Position numbers and translations under genes: made by a program. A DNA stretch of 13,420 nucleotides from RGIG1666 sp045595745 (GTDB lineage: Bacteria > Bacillota > Clostridia > UBA1381 > UBA9506): assembly GCA_045595745.1 (NCBI GenBank), contig JAZOBB010000024.1, positions 1 through 13,420 of the forward strand, given 5' to 3'. The stretch's first letter is position 1. Each line of letters opens with the position of its first letter. This document shows, piece by piece, positions 7,016 to 13,418 of the stretch. The notes under the pieces are model-generated. The model was not told the origin of the DNA and did no database searches. It worked only from the letters and a program-made list of their open reading frames with translations.

Positions 7016-7582
7016 ATGCTCAAATCAATACAAAAATCAGTCATAGCGGCTGTCAGGTCTGAAAAAGAGCTAGACAGAGCACTTGCGTCAGATTGCGGAC
7101 TGATTTTCGATTTAAACCCCGATTTGCTTACCTTAAACGAAAAGGTAAGCCGTGTGCACAAAAACGGAAAAAAGCTGTTTATTCACTTAGACTTAGCGAC
7201 CGGCATAGGCAAAGATAAAAGTGGTATTAAGTTTGCAAAGCAGCTTGGTGTTGACGGAATTATAAGCACCAGAGTTAATATAATTAAAATGGCACGCGAG
7301 GCAGAGCTTTTTACCGTTCAACGTTTTTTTGTTGTAGATTCGCAATCAGTTGATACAACCGTCGAGGGATTAAAAGCATCTAAGGCGGATATGATTGAGG
7401 TTATGCCGGGTGTTGTTGCAAAAATTATAAGTGCGCTAAAAAAACGTGTGGATGTGCCTATTATTGCCGGTGGCTTAATCGACACCGAAGACGAAGTTAA
7501 AGAGGCACTTTTTGCAGGTGCTATGGCTATTTCGACCGGAAAGGAAGCTCTTTGGAGCATAGGTGAAGCAAAAAATGAGTAA
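7016..7582 (+). CDS. glpP: Glycerol-3-phosphate responsive antiterminator GlpP
   Basis: 188-residue TIM-barrel-like RNA-binding regulator. Family signatures seen in order are VIAAVRSEKEL at the N-terminus, KLFIHLDLATGIGKD, DGIISTRVNIIKMA, QRFFVVDSQS, IEVMPGVV and PIIAGGLIDTEDEVKEALFAGA. In Bacillus subtilis GlpP binds glycerol-3-phosphate and then acts on the glpD leader mRNA to prevent termination and stabilise the transcript. Length is normal for the family. The SD GAGGTGAG lies five bases before the ATG, and the gene starts 20 bases after DUF1667. Because the operon leader carries a strong terminator at 3908-3956, this protein probably controls its own operon in a positive loop (inference). 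The 3' end overlaps the HAD phosphatase gene by 8 bases. Confidence 0.93.
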   Translation: MLKSIQKSVIAAVRSEKELDRALASDCGLIFDLNPDLLTLNEKVSRVHKNGKKLFIHLDLATGIGKDKSGIKFAKQLGVDGIISTRVNIIKMAREAELFTVQRFFVVDSQSVDTTVEGLKASKADMIEVMPGVVAKIISALKKRVDVPIIAGGLIDTEDEVKEALFAGAMAISTGKEALWSIGEAKNE

Positions 7583-8366
7583 ATTACAAAACAAAAGACT
7601 GTTTCTTTTAGATATGGACGGCACTTTATATATAGACACTCAGCTTTTTGACGGCACACTTGAATTTTTAGAGCAAGTCAAAAAAATGGGCGGAAGATAT
7701 ATGTTTTTAACCAACAATTCGTCAAAGAGTGTTGACAAATACATAGAAAAGCTTAAAAGTCTGGGTATAGAATCAAAAGAAGAGGATTTTTTAACCTCTA
7801 CAAACGCAACAGTATCGTATCTTGAAAAGAAAAGCTATAATAAAATTTATGCTTTTGGTACTGCATCATTTAAAGAACAGCTTAAAAAGGCAGGCTTTAA
7901 CATTACCGATAAATTGGAAGATGATATTGACTGTCTTTGCATGGGTTTTGATACCGAGCTTAGCTTTCAGAAATTAGAAGATGCCTGCATTTTGCTCGGC
8001 AGAGGTGTAGATTATATTGCTACAAATCCTGACTGGGTATGCCCTACGTGGTACGGCTACGTTCCTGATTGCGGCTCTGTTTCGCAAATGCTTTTTAACG
8101 CGACAAAAAGAATGCCCAAATTTATCGGAAAGCCTGAGCCTGATATGGCTTTGGCGGCAATTGAAAAAAGCGGTTTTTCGGCTGACGAAACCGTACTTAT
8201 AGGTGACAGACTTTATACCGATATCGCCTGCGGCGTAAATGCAGGAATAAGCACAATATTTGTATTAAGCGGTGAGGGAACATTAGAAGATTTAGAAGCA
8301 AGCGAAACCAAGCCTGAGTTTGTTTATTCAGGAATATATGAGGTTTATAAGGACTTGCTTAAATAA
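7575..8366 (+). CDS. HAD-IIA family phosphatase (NagD/PGP-like)
   Basis: 263-residue HAD superfamily hydrolase of subclass IIA, which dephosphorylates small sugar or glycerol phosphates, nucleotides or p-nitrophenyl phosphate. Motif I is DMDGT with the nucleophile D13 and acid D15; motif II is FLTNNSS; motif III is the lysine in IGKPEPDM; motif IV is IGDRLYTDI. The C2-type cap lies between motifs II and III. An in-frame GTG at 7563 would add four residues, but the AGGTGA at 7561-7566 overlaps it and is well placed for the ATG at 7575, which I chose. The gene overlaps glpP by 8 bases, implying coupled translation. A role on glycerol-phosphate or a by-product of it is suggested only by context. 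Confidence 0.88.
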   Translation: MSKLQNKRLFLLDMDGTLYIDTQLFDGTLEFLEQVKKMGGRYMFLTNNSSKSVDKYIEKLKSLGIESKEEDFLTSTNATVSYLEKKSYNKIYAFGTASFKEQLKKAGFNITDKLEDDIDCLCMGFDTELSFQKLEDACILLGRGVDYIATNPDWVCPTWYGYVPDCGSVSQMLFNATKRMPKFIGKPEPDMALAAIEKSGFSADETVLIGDRLYTDIACGVNAGISTIFVLSGEGTLEDLEASETKPEFVYSGIYEVYKDLLK

Positions 8367-8411
8367 AAACAAGTAATTTTAATATATTTCTTTGCATAAT
8401 TGTGTATTATA

Positions 8412-8429
8412 AAGGATTTTTAAATCCTT
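8412..8429 (+). repeat. Small inverted repeat before the MgtC gene
   Basis: AAGGATTT (8412-8419) and AAATCCTT (8422-8429) form an 8-bp palindrome with a 2-base centre. There is no T run after it on either strand, so it does not look like a terminator. It sits 30 bases before the start codon and could be an operator or a leader hairpin; only the symmetry is seen. Confidence 0.4.
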
Positions 8430-8458
8430 AGGAAAATAAAAAAGGAGATGTTAAGGTT

Positions 8459-9142
8459 ATGTTTTGGGATTTACAGCAAGTAGAGTACATAGCTAGAATT
8501 CTGCTTGCAGGAATCTGTGGTATGATTGTTGGTATGGAGCGAAAAAATCGCTCGAAAGAGGCAGGTGTGCGCACGCACTTTGTTGTGGCGTGTGGCGCGG
8601 CACTTATGATGGTAATTTCAAAATACGCGTTCTTTGATTTGGTAACAGACTCTGCGTTTCACGCAGCAGATGTTCGCCTTGACCCGTCGCGTGTGGCATC
8701 TACCATCGCAAGCGGAATCGGTTTTTTGGGCGCGGGTATGATTTTTGTTCACAAAAATACTATAACCGGTTTAACTACTGCGGCAGGAATTTGGGCAACC
8801 TCGGGTATAGGAATGGCAATCGGCTCAGGTCTTTATCTGATTGGTGTTTCTGCTACATTTATAATTTTAATTGCGCAAATTGTGTTGCATCTTAACTTCC
8901 GTAAAAATAAAAACATAAGACCTAAAAAGTTAGTTATAAAAGGCGTGCAGGAAGCAGGATATCAAAAATACATTATGGAAGAATTTGCAAAAAGAAAAAT
9001 TCACGTTCATGATGTATCGGTTGATTTTTCAGAAACAGACGGTTCAAGAAGTTACAGCTTTACCATTGATATGCCGCTGACTACAAACGAGGACGAAATT
9101 ATAACTCTTACAGGGCATAAAAGTAGTATTAAATCTGTATAA
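8459..9142 (+). CDS. MgtC/SapB family membrane protein
   Basis: 227-residue inner-membrane protein of the MgtC/SapB family. The N-terminal part (about residues 1-145) carries four or five hydrophobic segments with family signatures: RILLAGICGMIVGMERK (ER motif), EAGVRTHFVVACGAALMM, the invariant GIGFLGAGMIF, and GLTTAAGIWATSGIGMAIG. The hydrophilic C-terminus (about 155-227) is of the length expected for the ACT-like cytoplasmic domain. MgtC proteins are linked to low-magnesium adaptation and, in pathogens, to survival in host cells, but transport itself is disputed. GGAG at 8444-8447, 11 bases upstream, is the probable ribosome site. There is no clear terminator after the phosphatase gene, so it could be read through from the glycerol-3-phosphate operon; a separate promoter in the 92-base gap was not convincing. 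Confidence 0.9.
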   Translation: MFWDLQQVEYIARILLAGICGMIVGMERKNRSKEAGVRTHFVVACGAALMMVISKYAFFDLVTDSAFHAADVRLDPSRVASTIASGIGFLGAGMIFVHKNTITGLTTAAGIWATSGIGMAIGSGLYLIGVSATFIILIAQIVLHLNFRKNKNIRPKKLVIKGVQEAGYQKYIMEEFAKRKIHVHDVSVDFSETDGSRSYSFTIDMPLTTNEDEIITLTGHKSSIKSV

Positions 9143-9176
9143 AAACACTATATTCTAATAACTATGTATTAATGCA

Positions 9177-9234
9177 AAAGCGCGAGTCTCTCTTTATAGC
9201 GAGACTCGCGCTTTAATTATTATATATATTTTTT
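9177..9234. terminator. Terminator between convergent MgtC and asparaginase genes
   Basis: A 14-bp perfect GC-rich stem, AAAGCGCGAGTCTC (9177-9190) with its complement at 9201-9214, and a 10-base loop. On the + strand it is followed by an AT-rich stretch ending in T6 (9229-9234). It ends the MgtC unit and, being symmetrical and just after the asparaginase stop, can also serve the - strand, although no clean T run follows there. Confidence 0.82.
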
Positions 9235-9236
9235 CA

Positions 9237-10223
9237 TCAAAAACAAAACTCTTCCGCTATAGGATTTTTTACAAAATCAAGCACATTTTTGCCCAGGCTA
9301 ATTGCCGCCCAGCATTTAACGTAAATTGCCGAAAAACTGCACATAGGCAAAATTTCAAGTCCTAATTCGTCATAAACTGCTGTGCTTTCATAGCTTGCTC
9401 CCTCTTTGATGTTTACTGCAAAAACAGGAATATTTCTTTCTTTTGCCTGACTGCACAATGCTTTTAAAGCCTCATTTTCGGTGTTTAATGTTCCCGAATG
9501 ATACGGTCTTAAAATAACCGCCTTGCATTCACTTAAAGAATAAGTAAAATTATCACCCGGTCGGCTTTCTATAACCAGAATGCGAGGAGCATCACAATAC
9601 TCCACATTACCCTTCCCTACTGTTGATTTTGATTGTTTATAATTCGGATTAAGGCTCACATTTTCATCACAAAATGCAAAAGGCTCTCCGTCTATGCTGT
9701 ACAAATTCGCTGTTGCCTCGGTATACTGCGAAATTCTTGTCCCCACGTGAACTGACGTTTTGTTCTCATTTGTATTTTTATAGCTTACAAACACTCCGCC
9801 CGATAAGCCGCTTTTAATAAATTTTACAGCCGCACAAAAATTCTTTCCACCATTTGCACGACTATCTGCCAAAGGATAATCTGACGAGACCAAAACAAGT
9901 GGAATTTTGCTATCCGAAAAAGCATACGACAGTGCCGCTGCCGTATATTGAAGTGTGTCTGTTCCGTGCGTTATGATTATTCCGTCATATCCTTTATTTA
10001 AGTTATCGGCTACGCATTTTTGAAGCAAATTAAGCTCAACAGACGTTAAATTTTCGCTTAAAATGCTATAGGGCGAGCAGGTATCAAACACCGTTACTGT
10101 ATCATTGGTTTCTTTTAAATAATTGTTTATTAAAAGATAATTTGTTTCGCTGTCATTTGATATCCAGCCTTTTTTTAAAGACGAGCCAATTGTGCCGCCT
10201 GTAAATATGACAAGAATTTTCAT
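9237..10223 (-). CDS. L-asparaginase (asparaginase/glutaminase family)
   Basis: 328-residue bacterial-type asparaginase, hydrolysing L-asparagine to aspartate and ammonia. The first catalytic threonine is T11 in TGGTIGS; the second motif THGTDTL supplies T88 and D89. The segment DYPLADSRANGGKNF follows, as in the family. No signal peptide is present (MKILVIFTGG is the first core strand), so it is a cytoplasmic enzyme. The frame is open 37 codons further upstream into the serine dehydratase gene, but the ATG at 10223 is chosen because AGGAGG (10232-10237) lies eight bases away and the core begins immediately. It starts 25 bases after the dehydratase stop and is the second gene of that - strand operon. 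Both products release ammonia from amino acids. Glutaminase side activity cannot be excluded. Confidence 0.9.
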   Translation of the reverse strand: MKILVIFTGGTIGSSLKKGWISNDSETNYLLINNYLKETNDTVTVFDTCSPYSILSENLTSVELNLLQKCVADNLNKGYDGIIITHGTDTLQYTAAALSYAFSDSKIPLVLVSSDYPLADSRANGGKNFCAAVKFIKSGLSGGVFVSYKNTNENKTSVHVGTRISQYTEATANLYSIDGEPFAFCDENVSLNPNYKQSKSTVGKGNVEYCDAPRILVIESRPGDNFTYSLSECKAVILRPYHSGTLNTENEALKALCSQAKERNIPVFAVNIKEGASYESTAVYDELGLEILPMCSFSAIYVKCWAAISLGKNVLDFVKNPIAEEFCF

Positions 10224-10248
10224 ATAGCCCGCCTCCTCTCTTAAAGTT

Positions 10249-11481
10249 TTAATAAAGCTTTGCCAAGCCGCCCTCGCTGGTTTCGCGATATATTTTTGAT
10301 AAATCCTTGCCTGTTTCATACATTGTCTGCACAACTAAGTCAAAGGATATTTTTCGCGTTCCACTTAAAAAGTTTGCAAGGCTTACCGCATTTATTGCCC
10401 GCATTGCCGCAACTGCATTTCTTTCTATACACGGAATTTGTACCAATCCGTAAATCGGGTCACAGGTTAATCCTAAATGATGCTCCATAGCAACCTCGGC
10501 AGCATATTCGACCTGCTCTATTGCCATACCAAAAAGCTCAGCTAAGGCTGCCGCTGCCATTGAGCACGCACTTCCTATTTCTGCCTGGCATCCGCATTCT
10601 GCACCGCTTATTGATGCGTTGGTTTTTATAAGATTTCCAATTAAACCCGCTGTTGCTAAGGCATGCAAAATATCTGTGTCAGAAAAATTCCTTTTTTCCT
10701 GCTGATATAAAAGCACCGCAGGCAAAACTCCCGATGCTCCGCAGGTGGGTGCAGTAACAATGGTTTCCCCTGCCGCATTCTGCTCACTTACTGCATATGC
10801 ATATGAGCATACAATTCGGTTTTCTCTTGTTTCAGCACTTTCATCAATATGTCTTTGGTTAAACAAAAAATTTGCTTTTCGTTGCAGCTTTAGTGCCCCC
10901 GGAAGTGTTCCCGTTGTTTTTAATCCGGTTCTTATACAATCTTTCATTGTCTGCCATATTAAATCTAAATGTTGCCAGATTTCGCTTCCCTCTACTTCTT
11001 CAACATACTGCCAGATACGAATTTCTTTTTCTTTGCAGTATGCCGCTATCTCTGCAAAGCATTTATGCGGATATATATAAGGTGTTTCGCTTTCTTTATC
11101 ACCTAAAACCTCAATTATTCCGCCGCCGACACTCAACACTCTTAAAGAGCCGATTTGTGCGCCGTCTTTATATGCATAAATATCCATAGTGTTAGGATGA
11201 GGAAGGTCAGAAGTTTCGCAATCTAATTCTATATCGGCAGGCATAGGCATAAAGGTTTTTACTAAAACTGTATCTGTTCCGTGCCCTTCCCCCGTTTTGG
11301 CAAGTGAGCCAAAAAGTACCACGCGAAAATGGTCGGCATCAGGGTATTTTTCTTTAGCCAGCTTTGCCGCCTTTTCAGGTCCGATGGTATGAGAACTAGA
11401 CGGTCCGCGTCCTATTTTATATATTTCGCATATTGATTTCATGCCGTTTGCTGAACTAATTGCATTTTTTGAATTAACCAA
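10249..11481 (-). CDS. sdaA: L-serine dehydratase, single-chain, iron-sulfur dependent
   Basis: 410-residue L-serine ammonia-lyase converting L-serine to pyruvate and ammonia with a [4Fe-4S] cluster. The N-terminal half is the beta domain (SICEIYKIGRGPSSSHTIGPEKAA), the C-terminal half the alpha domain (APTCGASGVLPAV, SGAECGCQAEIGSAC, LTCDPIYGLVQIPC). Cysteines 298, 340 and 351 have the 42- and 11-residue spacing of the cluster ligands known from the Legionella enzyme. Start choice: homologues begin near MKSI (ATG at 11442), which here has no ribosome site, whereas a TTG at 11481 has GAAAGGA (11493-11499) 11 bases upstream; I give the TTG start with moderate certainty, adding 13 residues. It is shorter than the ~450 residues of many single-chain enzymes and lacks a C-terminal cysteine. 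It is the first gene of an operon with the asparaginase. Confidence 0.92.
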   Translation of the reverse strand: MVNSKNAISSANGMKSICEIYKIGRGPSSSHTIGPEKAAKLAKEKYPDADHFRVVLFGSLAKTGEGHGTDTVLVKTFMPMPADIELDCETSDLPHPNTMDIYAYKDGAQIGSLRVLSVGGGIIEVLGDKESETPYIYPHKCFAEIAAYCKEKEIRIWQYVEEVEGSEIWQHLDLIWQTMKDCIRTGLKTTGTLPGALKLQRKANFLFNQRHIDESAETRENRIVCSYAYAVSEQNAAGETIVTAPTCGASGVLPAVLLYQQEKRNFSDTDILHALATAGLIGNLIKTNASISGAECGCQAEIGSACSMAAAALAELFGMAIEQVEYAAEVAMEHHLGLTCDPIYGLVQIPCIERNAVAAMRAINAVSLANFLSGTRKISFDLVVQTMYETGKDLSKIYRETSEGGLAKLY

Positions 11482-11514
11482 ATTTTATCATATCCTTTCT
11501 TTAGTCAACAAAAC

Positions 11515-11528
11515 CAACTGTTTAGTTG
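11515..11528 (-). promoter_or_regulatory. Dyad at the predicted transcription start of the serine dehydratase operon
   Basis: CAACT (11515-11519) and AGTTG (11524-11528) form a 5-bp inverted repeat with a 4-base centre, located 6 bases past the -10 box on the - strand, thus covering the expected +1 to +13. This is a common position for a repressor operator or a 5' mRNA hairpin. Which one, and for which protein, cannot be told. Confidence 0.35.
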
Positions 11529-11533
11529 CTTTT

Positions 11534-11562
11534 ATTATACTATATTTTTATTATTAAGTCAA
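11534..11562 (-). promoter_or_regulatory. Promoter of the serine dehydratase-asparaginase operon
   Basis: Read on the - strand: TTGACT (11562-11557), a 17-base spacer, and TATAAT (11539-11534). This differs from the vegetative consensus by a single base and lies about 50 bases before the start codon at 11481. Confidence 0.85.
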
Positions 11563-11630
11563 CTTCTTCGTTTGTTTAAAATACACATATTACGCATATA
11601 ATAGCTTTATAAAATAAAGTTTATTTACAA

Positions 11631-11648
11631 TTAACATGAATTTAACAT
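11631..11648 (+). repeat. Direct repeat TTAACAT upstream of the HPr-like gene promoter
   Basis: TTAACAT occurs at 11631-11637 and 11642-11648, 11 bases start to start (one helical turn), ending eight bases before the -35 box at 11657. The placement suits an activator site, but the region is AT-rich and chance is possible. Confidence 0.35.
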
Positions 11649-11656
11649 TTTAATTG

Positions 11657-11685
11657 TTGACTTTACCATTTTTTAGGTGTATGAT
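11657..11685 (+). promoter_or_regulatory. Promoter of the HPr-like gene
   Basis: TTGACT (11657-11662), 17-base spacer, TATGAT (11680-11685): two mismatches from the full consensus. The SD AAGGAGGA (11703-11710) follows seven bases before the ATG at 11717, giving a short leader and probably strong expression. It diverges from the serine dehydratase promoter; 94 AT-rich bases separate the two -35 boxes. Confidence 0.82.
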
Positions 11686-11716
11686 ATATATGTAAACTAA
11701 ATAAGGAGGATTAAAA

Positions 11717-11944
11717 ATGAACACATTTAACATTCTTTTAAGCTCTATCAATGATGTAAAAAACTTCGTTAACATTGTTAACAGATATGATTTCGACGTA
11801 GATTTGACCTCCGGAAGATATGTTGTAGATGCTAAATCTATCATGGGTATCTTCAGTCTTGATTTGAGCAAGGCGATTAAGGTAGAGGTTCATTCTGACG
11901 ATGCTGATGCGTTTATTGCAGAGCTTAAACCGTACATTCAGTAA
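11717..11944 (+). CDS. HPr family protein lacking the phosphorylatable histidine
   Basis: 75-residue protein with the HPr fold signature. The second half aligns clearly with phosphocarrier HPr: YDFDVDL, then VVDAKSIMGIFSLDLS, where S41 corresponds to the regulatory Ser46 that HPr kinase/phosphorylase modifies, then IKVEVHSDDADAFIAELKPYI. In the first half the GIHARPA loop that carries His15 is missing; the aligned stretch is SSINDVKNFV, so it cannot accept phosphate from enzyme I in the normal way. Bacillus Crh is a known parallel: it lacks His15, keeps Ser46 and serves in CcpA-dependent catabolite repression. This protein may therefore be a regulator rather than a sugar-transport carrier (inference), or may have lost phosphorylation altogether. 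It has its own promoter, an excellent ribosome site and its own terminator, so it is a single-gene transcript. Confidence 0.85.
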   Translation: MNTFNILLSSINDVKNFVNIVNRYDFDVDLTSGRYVVDAKSIMGIFSLDLSKAIKVEVHSDDADAFIAELKPYIQ

Positions 11945-11960
11945 TTTAAAGTCAAAAGCC

Positions 11961-11990
11961 AAAGGACGGATAAAATCCGTCCTTTTATAT
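11961..11990. terminator. Terminator between convergent HPr-like and SGNH hydrolase genes
   Basis: An 11-bp perfect stem AAAGGACGGAT/ATCCGTCCTTT (11961-11971 with 11975-11985) with an AAA loop, followed on the + strand by TTTTATATTT. It ends the HPr-like transcript 16 bases past its stop codon and, being symmetrical, may also end the convergent hydrolase transcript. Confidence 0.85.
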
Positions 11991-11993
11991 TTA

Positions 11994-13283
11994 TTACTCA
12001 CTGCAAAAGTTTTTTACCATATTTCTATACACCGCATCTGCTATCTGCATATATCCCTCATACATCGGATGTACACCGTTAGTTCCTACAATCTCTTTTA
12101 GCTGACTGCGTGTATTTACATTCTTTTCTGCATACGGCATATTATAATCACTGTCAAACTGACCCGATATATTAATAAATTCCATAAAATCTTTATACTT
12201 ATCCTCTAATGTCCATGCTTCATAAATACGATTTAGCTCTAAAACGAAACGAGTTAAGCCATAATCATCACAATACGGCGGTTGTGCACCATAATTGGCT
12301 CCTGTTCCCCCGTTTACCGAAGGAATTTGAAGTCCCATTACTTTAACCTTTGCATCAGGAAACTGTTTATGTAAAATGTCTACAAATTTTTTGCCTTTAT
12401 TTGCCATTTTTATGTAATGCTCTTTGGATAAAATCAACCCATTCCAAGTCAAAAACAGATATACTGCATCAATGCCGTCAAAGCCATTTCTTTGACAGTA
12501 TTCGCAAAAGTCAATTTTATTTGTAATGCTGCTGCAAAAAGGATTTTTTATCTCATTTTCTGCATTTTTCACGTATATTTCGCTTACGTTCTGAGCGTTT
12601 CGCAAATGCTTAAGTGCTGTCGCGTTTTTAGGCAAAGCTCCTTTATGCCCGACTACACGGTTAAACTTAAGCTTTCCGCTTTCAATGGTTTCAAGCTGCC
12701 ACTCATTATCAAAATCATCTTTCCAAATAGAATGCTGATCGCATACGTCTTTATCGTGGTCACATATAATCCATGCCGCACCAATGCTGTTTCCGTCCTC
12801 GCAAAGATAGTGGTCCCAGCTCCATCCGCCATAGCCCTCAAAGCCCGTATCACCATTTTTACACGTACCTATAAAATTAAAGCCGTCAAGCCCCAGTCCG
12901 CACGGCTCTCCTCCAGTTTGGCTAAGTCTGCGAGCCGCCTCGCTAACCCATAAGCCTTGAGCAGTTAACGAGTCGCCTATGCATAAAATATTTACCGGTT
13001 TTTTCGGGGCACGCTTTGCCTCGTGCACTAAAAGCATAGTTTCGCCACGAGCCAATACCCTTTTATCATTTGAATATACAGTAATCTCTAAAGGATATTC
13101 CCCTTCCGCATCGGGTGTAAACTCAAAATATCTTGAATAGTTTTTACCTGCCTTACAGACAGAAACAATATCATAACAAAACGGATTTGCCGCCTCTATT
13201 ACACCTCTGTAAAACAGCTGAAAAGTATCGCCCACAACTAAATCATAGCTTTTAGGCAGAACTACCTGTACAAAATCGTCCAT
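11994..13283 (-). CDS. SGNH/GDSL-type hydrolase with N-terminal beta-rich domain
   Basis: 429-residue protein. Residues 1-90 form a beta-rich, Ig-like N-terminal domain (EFTPDAEGEYPLEITVYSNDKR). The SGNH hydrolase domain follows: block I ILCIGDSLTAQG with nucleophile S105, GYGGWSWDHY as a block II-like glycine region, VYLFLTWNGL as block III, and a C-terminal GTNGVHPMYEGY as block V with H405. The usual DxxH of block V reads N402-G-V-H405, so the acidic member of the triad is an asparagine. No signal peptide is visible, so it is probably cytoplasmic and may deacylate a carbohydrate or other ester taken up by the cell (inference). The frame is open to a GTG at 13316, but GGAG (13290-13293) six bases before the ATG at 13283 supports the shorter form. 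It stands alone; its substrate is unknown. Confidence 0.78.
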   Translation of the reverse strand: MDDFVQVVLPKSYDLVVGDTFQLFYRGVIEAANPFCYDIVSVCKAGKNYSRYFEFTPDAEGEYPLEITVYSNDKRVLARGETMLLVHEAKRAPKKPVNILCIGDSLTAQGLWVSEAARRLSQTGGEPCGLGLDGFNFIGTCKNGDTGFEGYGGWSWDHYLCEDGNSIGAAWIICDHDKDVCDQHSIWKDDFDNEWQLETIESGKLKFNRVVGHKGALPKNATALKHLRNAQNVSEIYVKNAENEIKNPFCSSITNKIDFCEYCQRNGFDGIDAVYLFLTWNGLILSKEHYIKMANKGKKFVDILHKQFPDAKVKVMGLQIPSVNGGTGANYGAQPPYCDDYGLTRFVLELNRIYEAWTLEDKYKDFMEFINISGQFDSDYNMPYAEKNVNTRSQLKEIVGTNGVHPMYEGYMQIADAVYRNMVKNFCSE

Positions 13284-13332
13284 AAAAATCTCCATTCCGC
13301 CGCCATACGTCGGCACAAAAAGTAATTAAAGT

Positions 13333-13365
13333 TCTCTTATCCGTATGGCAAGGAATGATAAGAGA
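13333..13365 (-). repeat. Inverted repeat in the leader of the SGNH hydrolase gene
   Basis: TCTCTTATC (13333-13341) and GATAAGAGA (13357-13365) form a 9-bp perfect stem with a 15-base loop, 50 bases before the hydrolase start codon. There is no T run on either side. It could be an operator or a leader hairpin; a TTGCCA -35-like box lies in its loop on the - strand but no good -10 follows at the right distance. Confidence 0.45.
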
Positions 13366-13372
13366 TGTTTAC

Positions 13373-13418
13373 GCCCATGTGCGTTTTTAAGCGAACGCGA
13401 AGAAAATTTCGCACGGGC
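13373..13418. repeat. Complex stem-loop element at the right window edge
   Basis: GCCC-AT-GTGCG (13373-13383) pairs with CGCAC-GGGC (13410-13418) except for a two-base AT bulge, enclosing two alternative inner hairpins: GCGTT/AACGC (13381-13385 with 13394-13398) and GCGAA/TTCGC (13397-13401 with 13408-13412). The inner stems compete with the outer one. It is more GC-rich than its surroundings, has no T run, and no gene covers it. It may be a structured RNA, an interspersed repeat, or part of an upstream gene's 3' region cut by the window. Confidence 0.4.

Noticed and set aside
7563..7574. GTG start for the HAD phosphatase at 7563
   Set aside because: The GTG overlaps the AGGTGA ribosome site that is correctly spaced for the ATG at 7575; homologues begin close to the DMDGT motif.
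8367..8458. Possible separate promoter for the MgtC gene (TTTGCA and TATTAT)
   Set aside because: The -10-like TATTAT at 8405-8410 has no -35 at the right distance; the TTTGCA box is only about eight bases away.
10224..10334. Longer asparaginase with 37 more N-terminal residues
   Set aside because: The extra stretch lies inside the serine dehydratase gene, has no homology to the family, and a perfect AGGAGG stands before the internal ATG at 10223.
12492..12953. 153-codon + strand open frame inside the SGNH hydrolase
   Set aside because: It is a shadow of the - strand gene, which has clear hydrolase motifs; the + frame has no recognisable domain and no ribosome site.
13284..13316. GTG start for the SGNH hydrolase at 13316
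   Set aside because: The GGAG site at 13290-13293 lies within that extension and fits the ATG at 13283.
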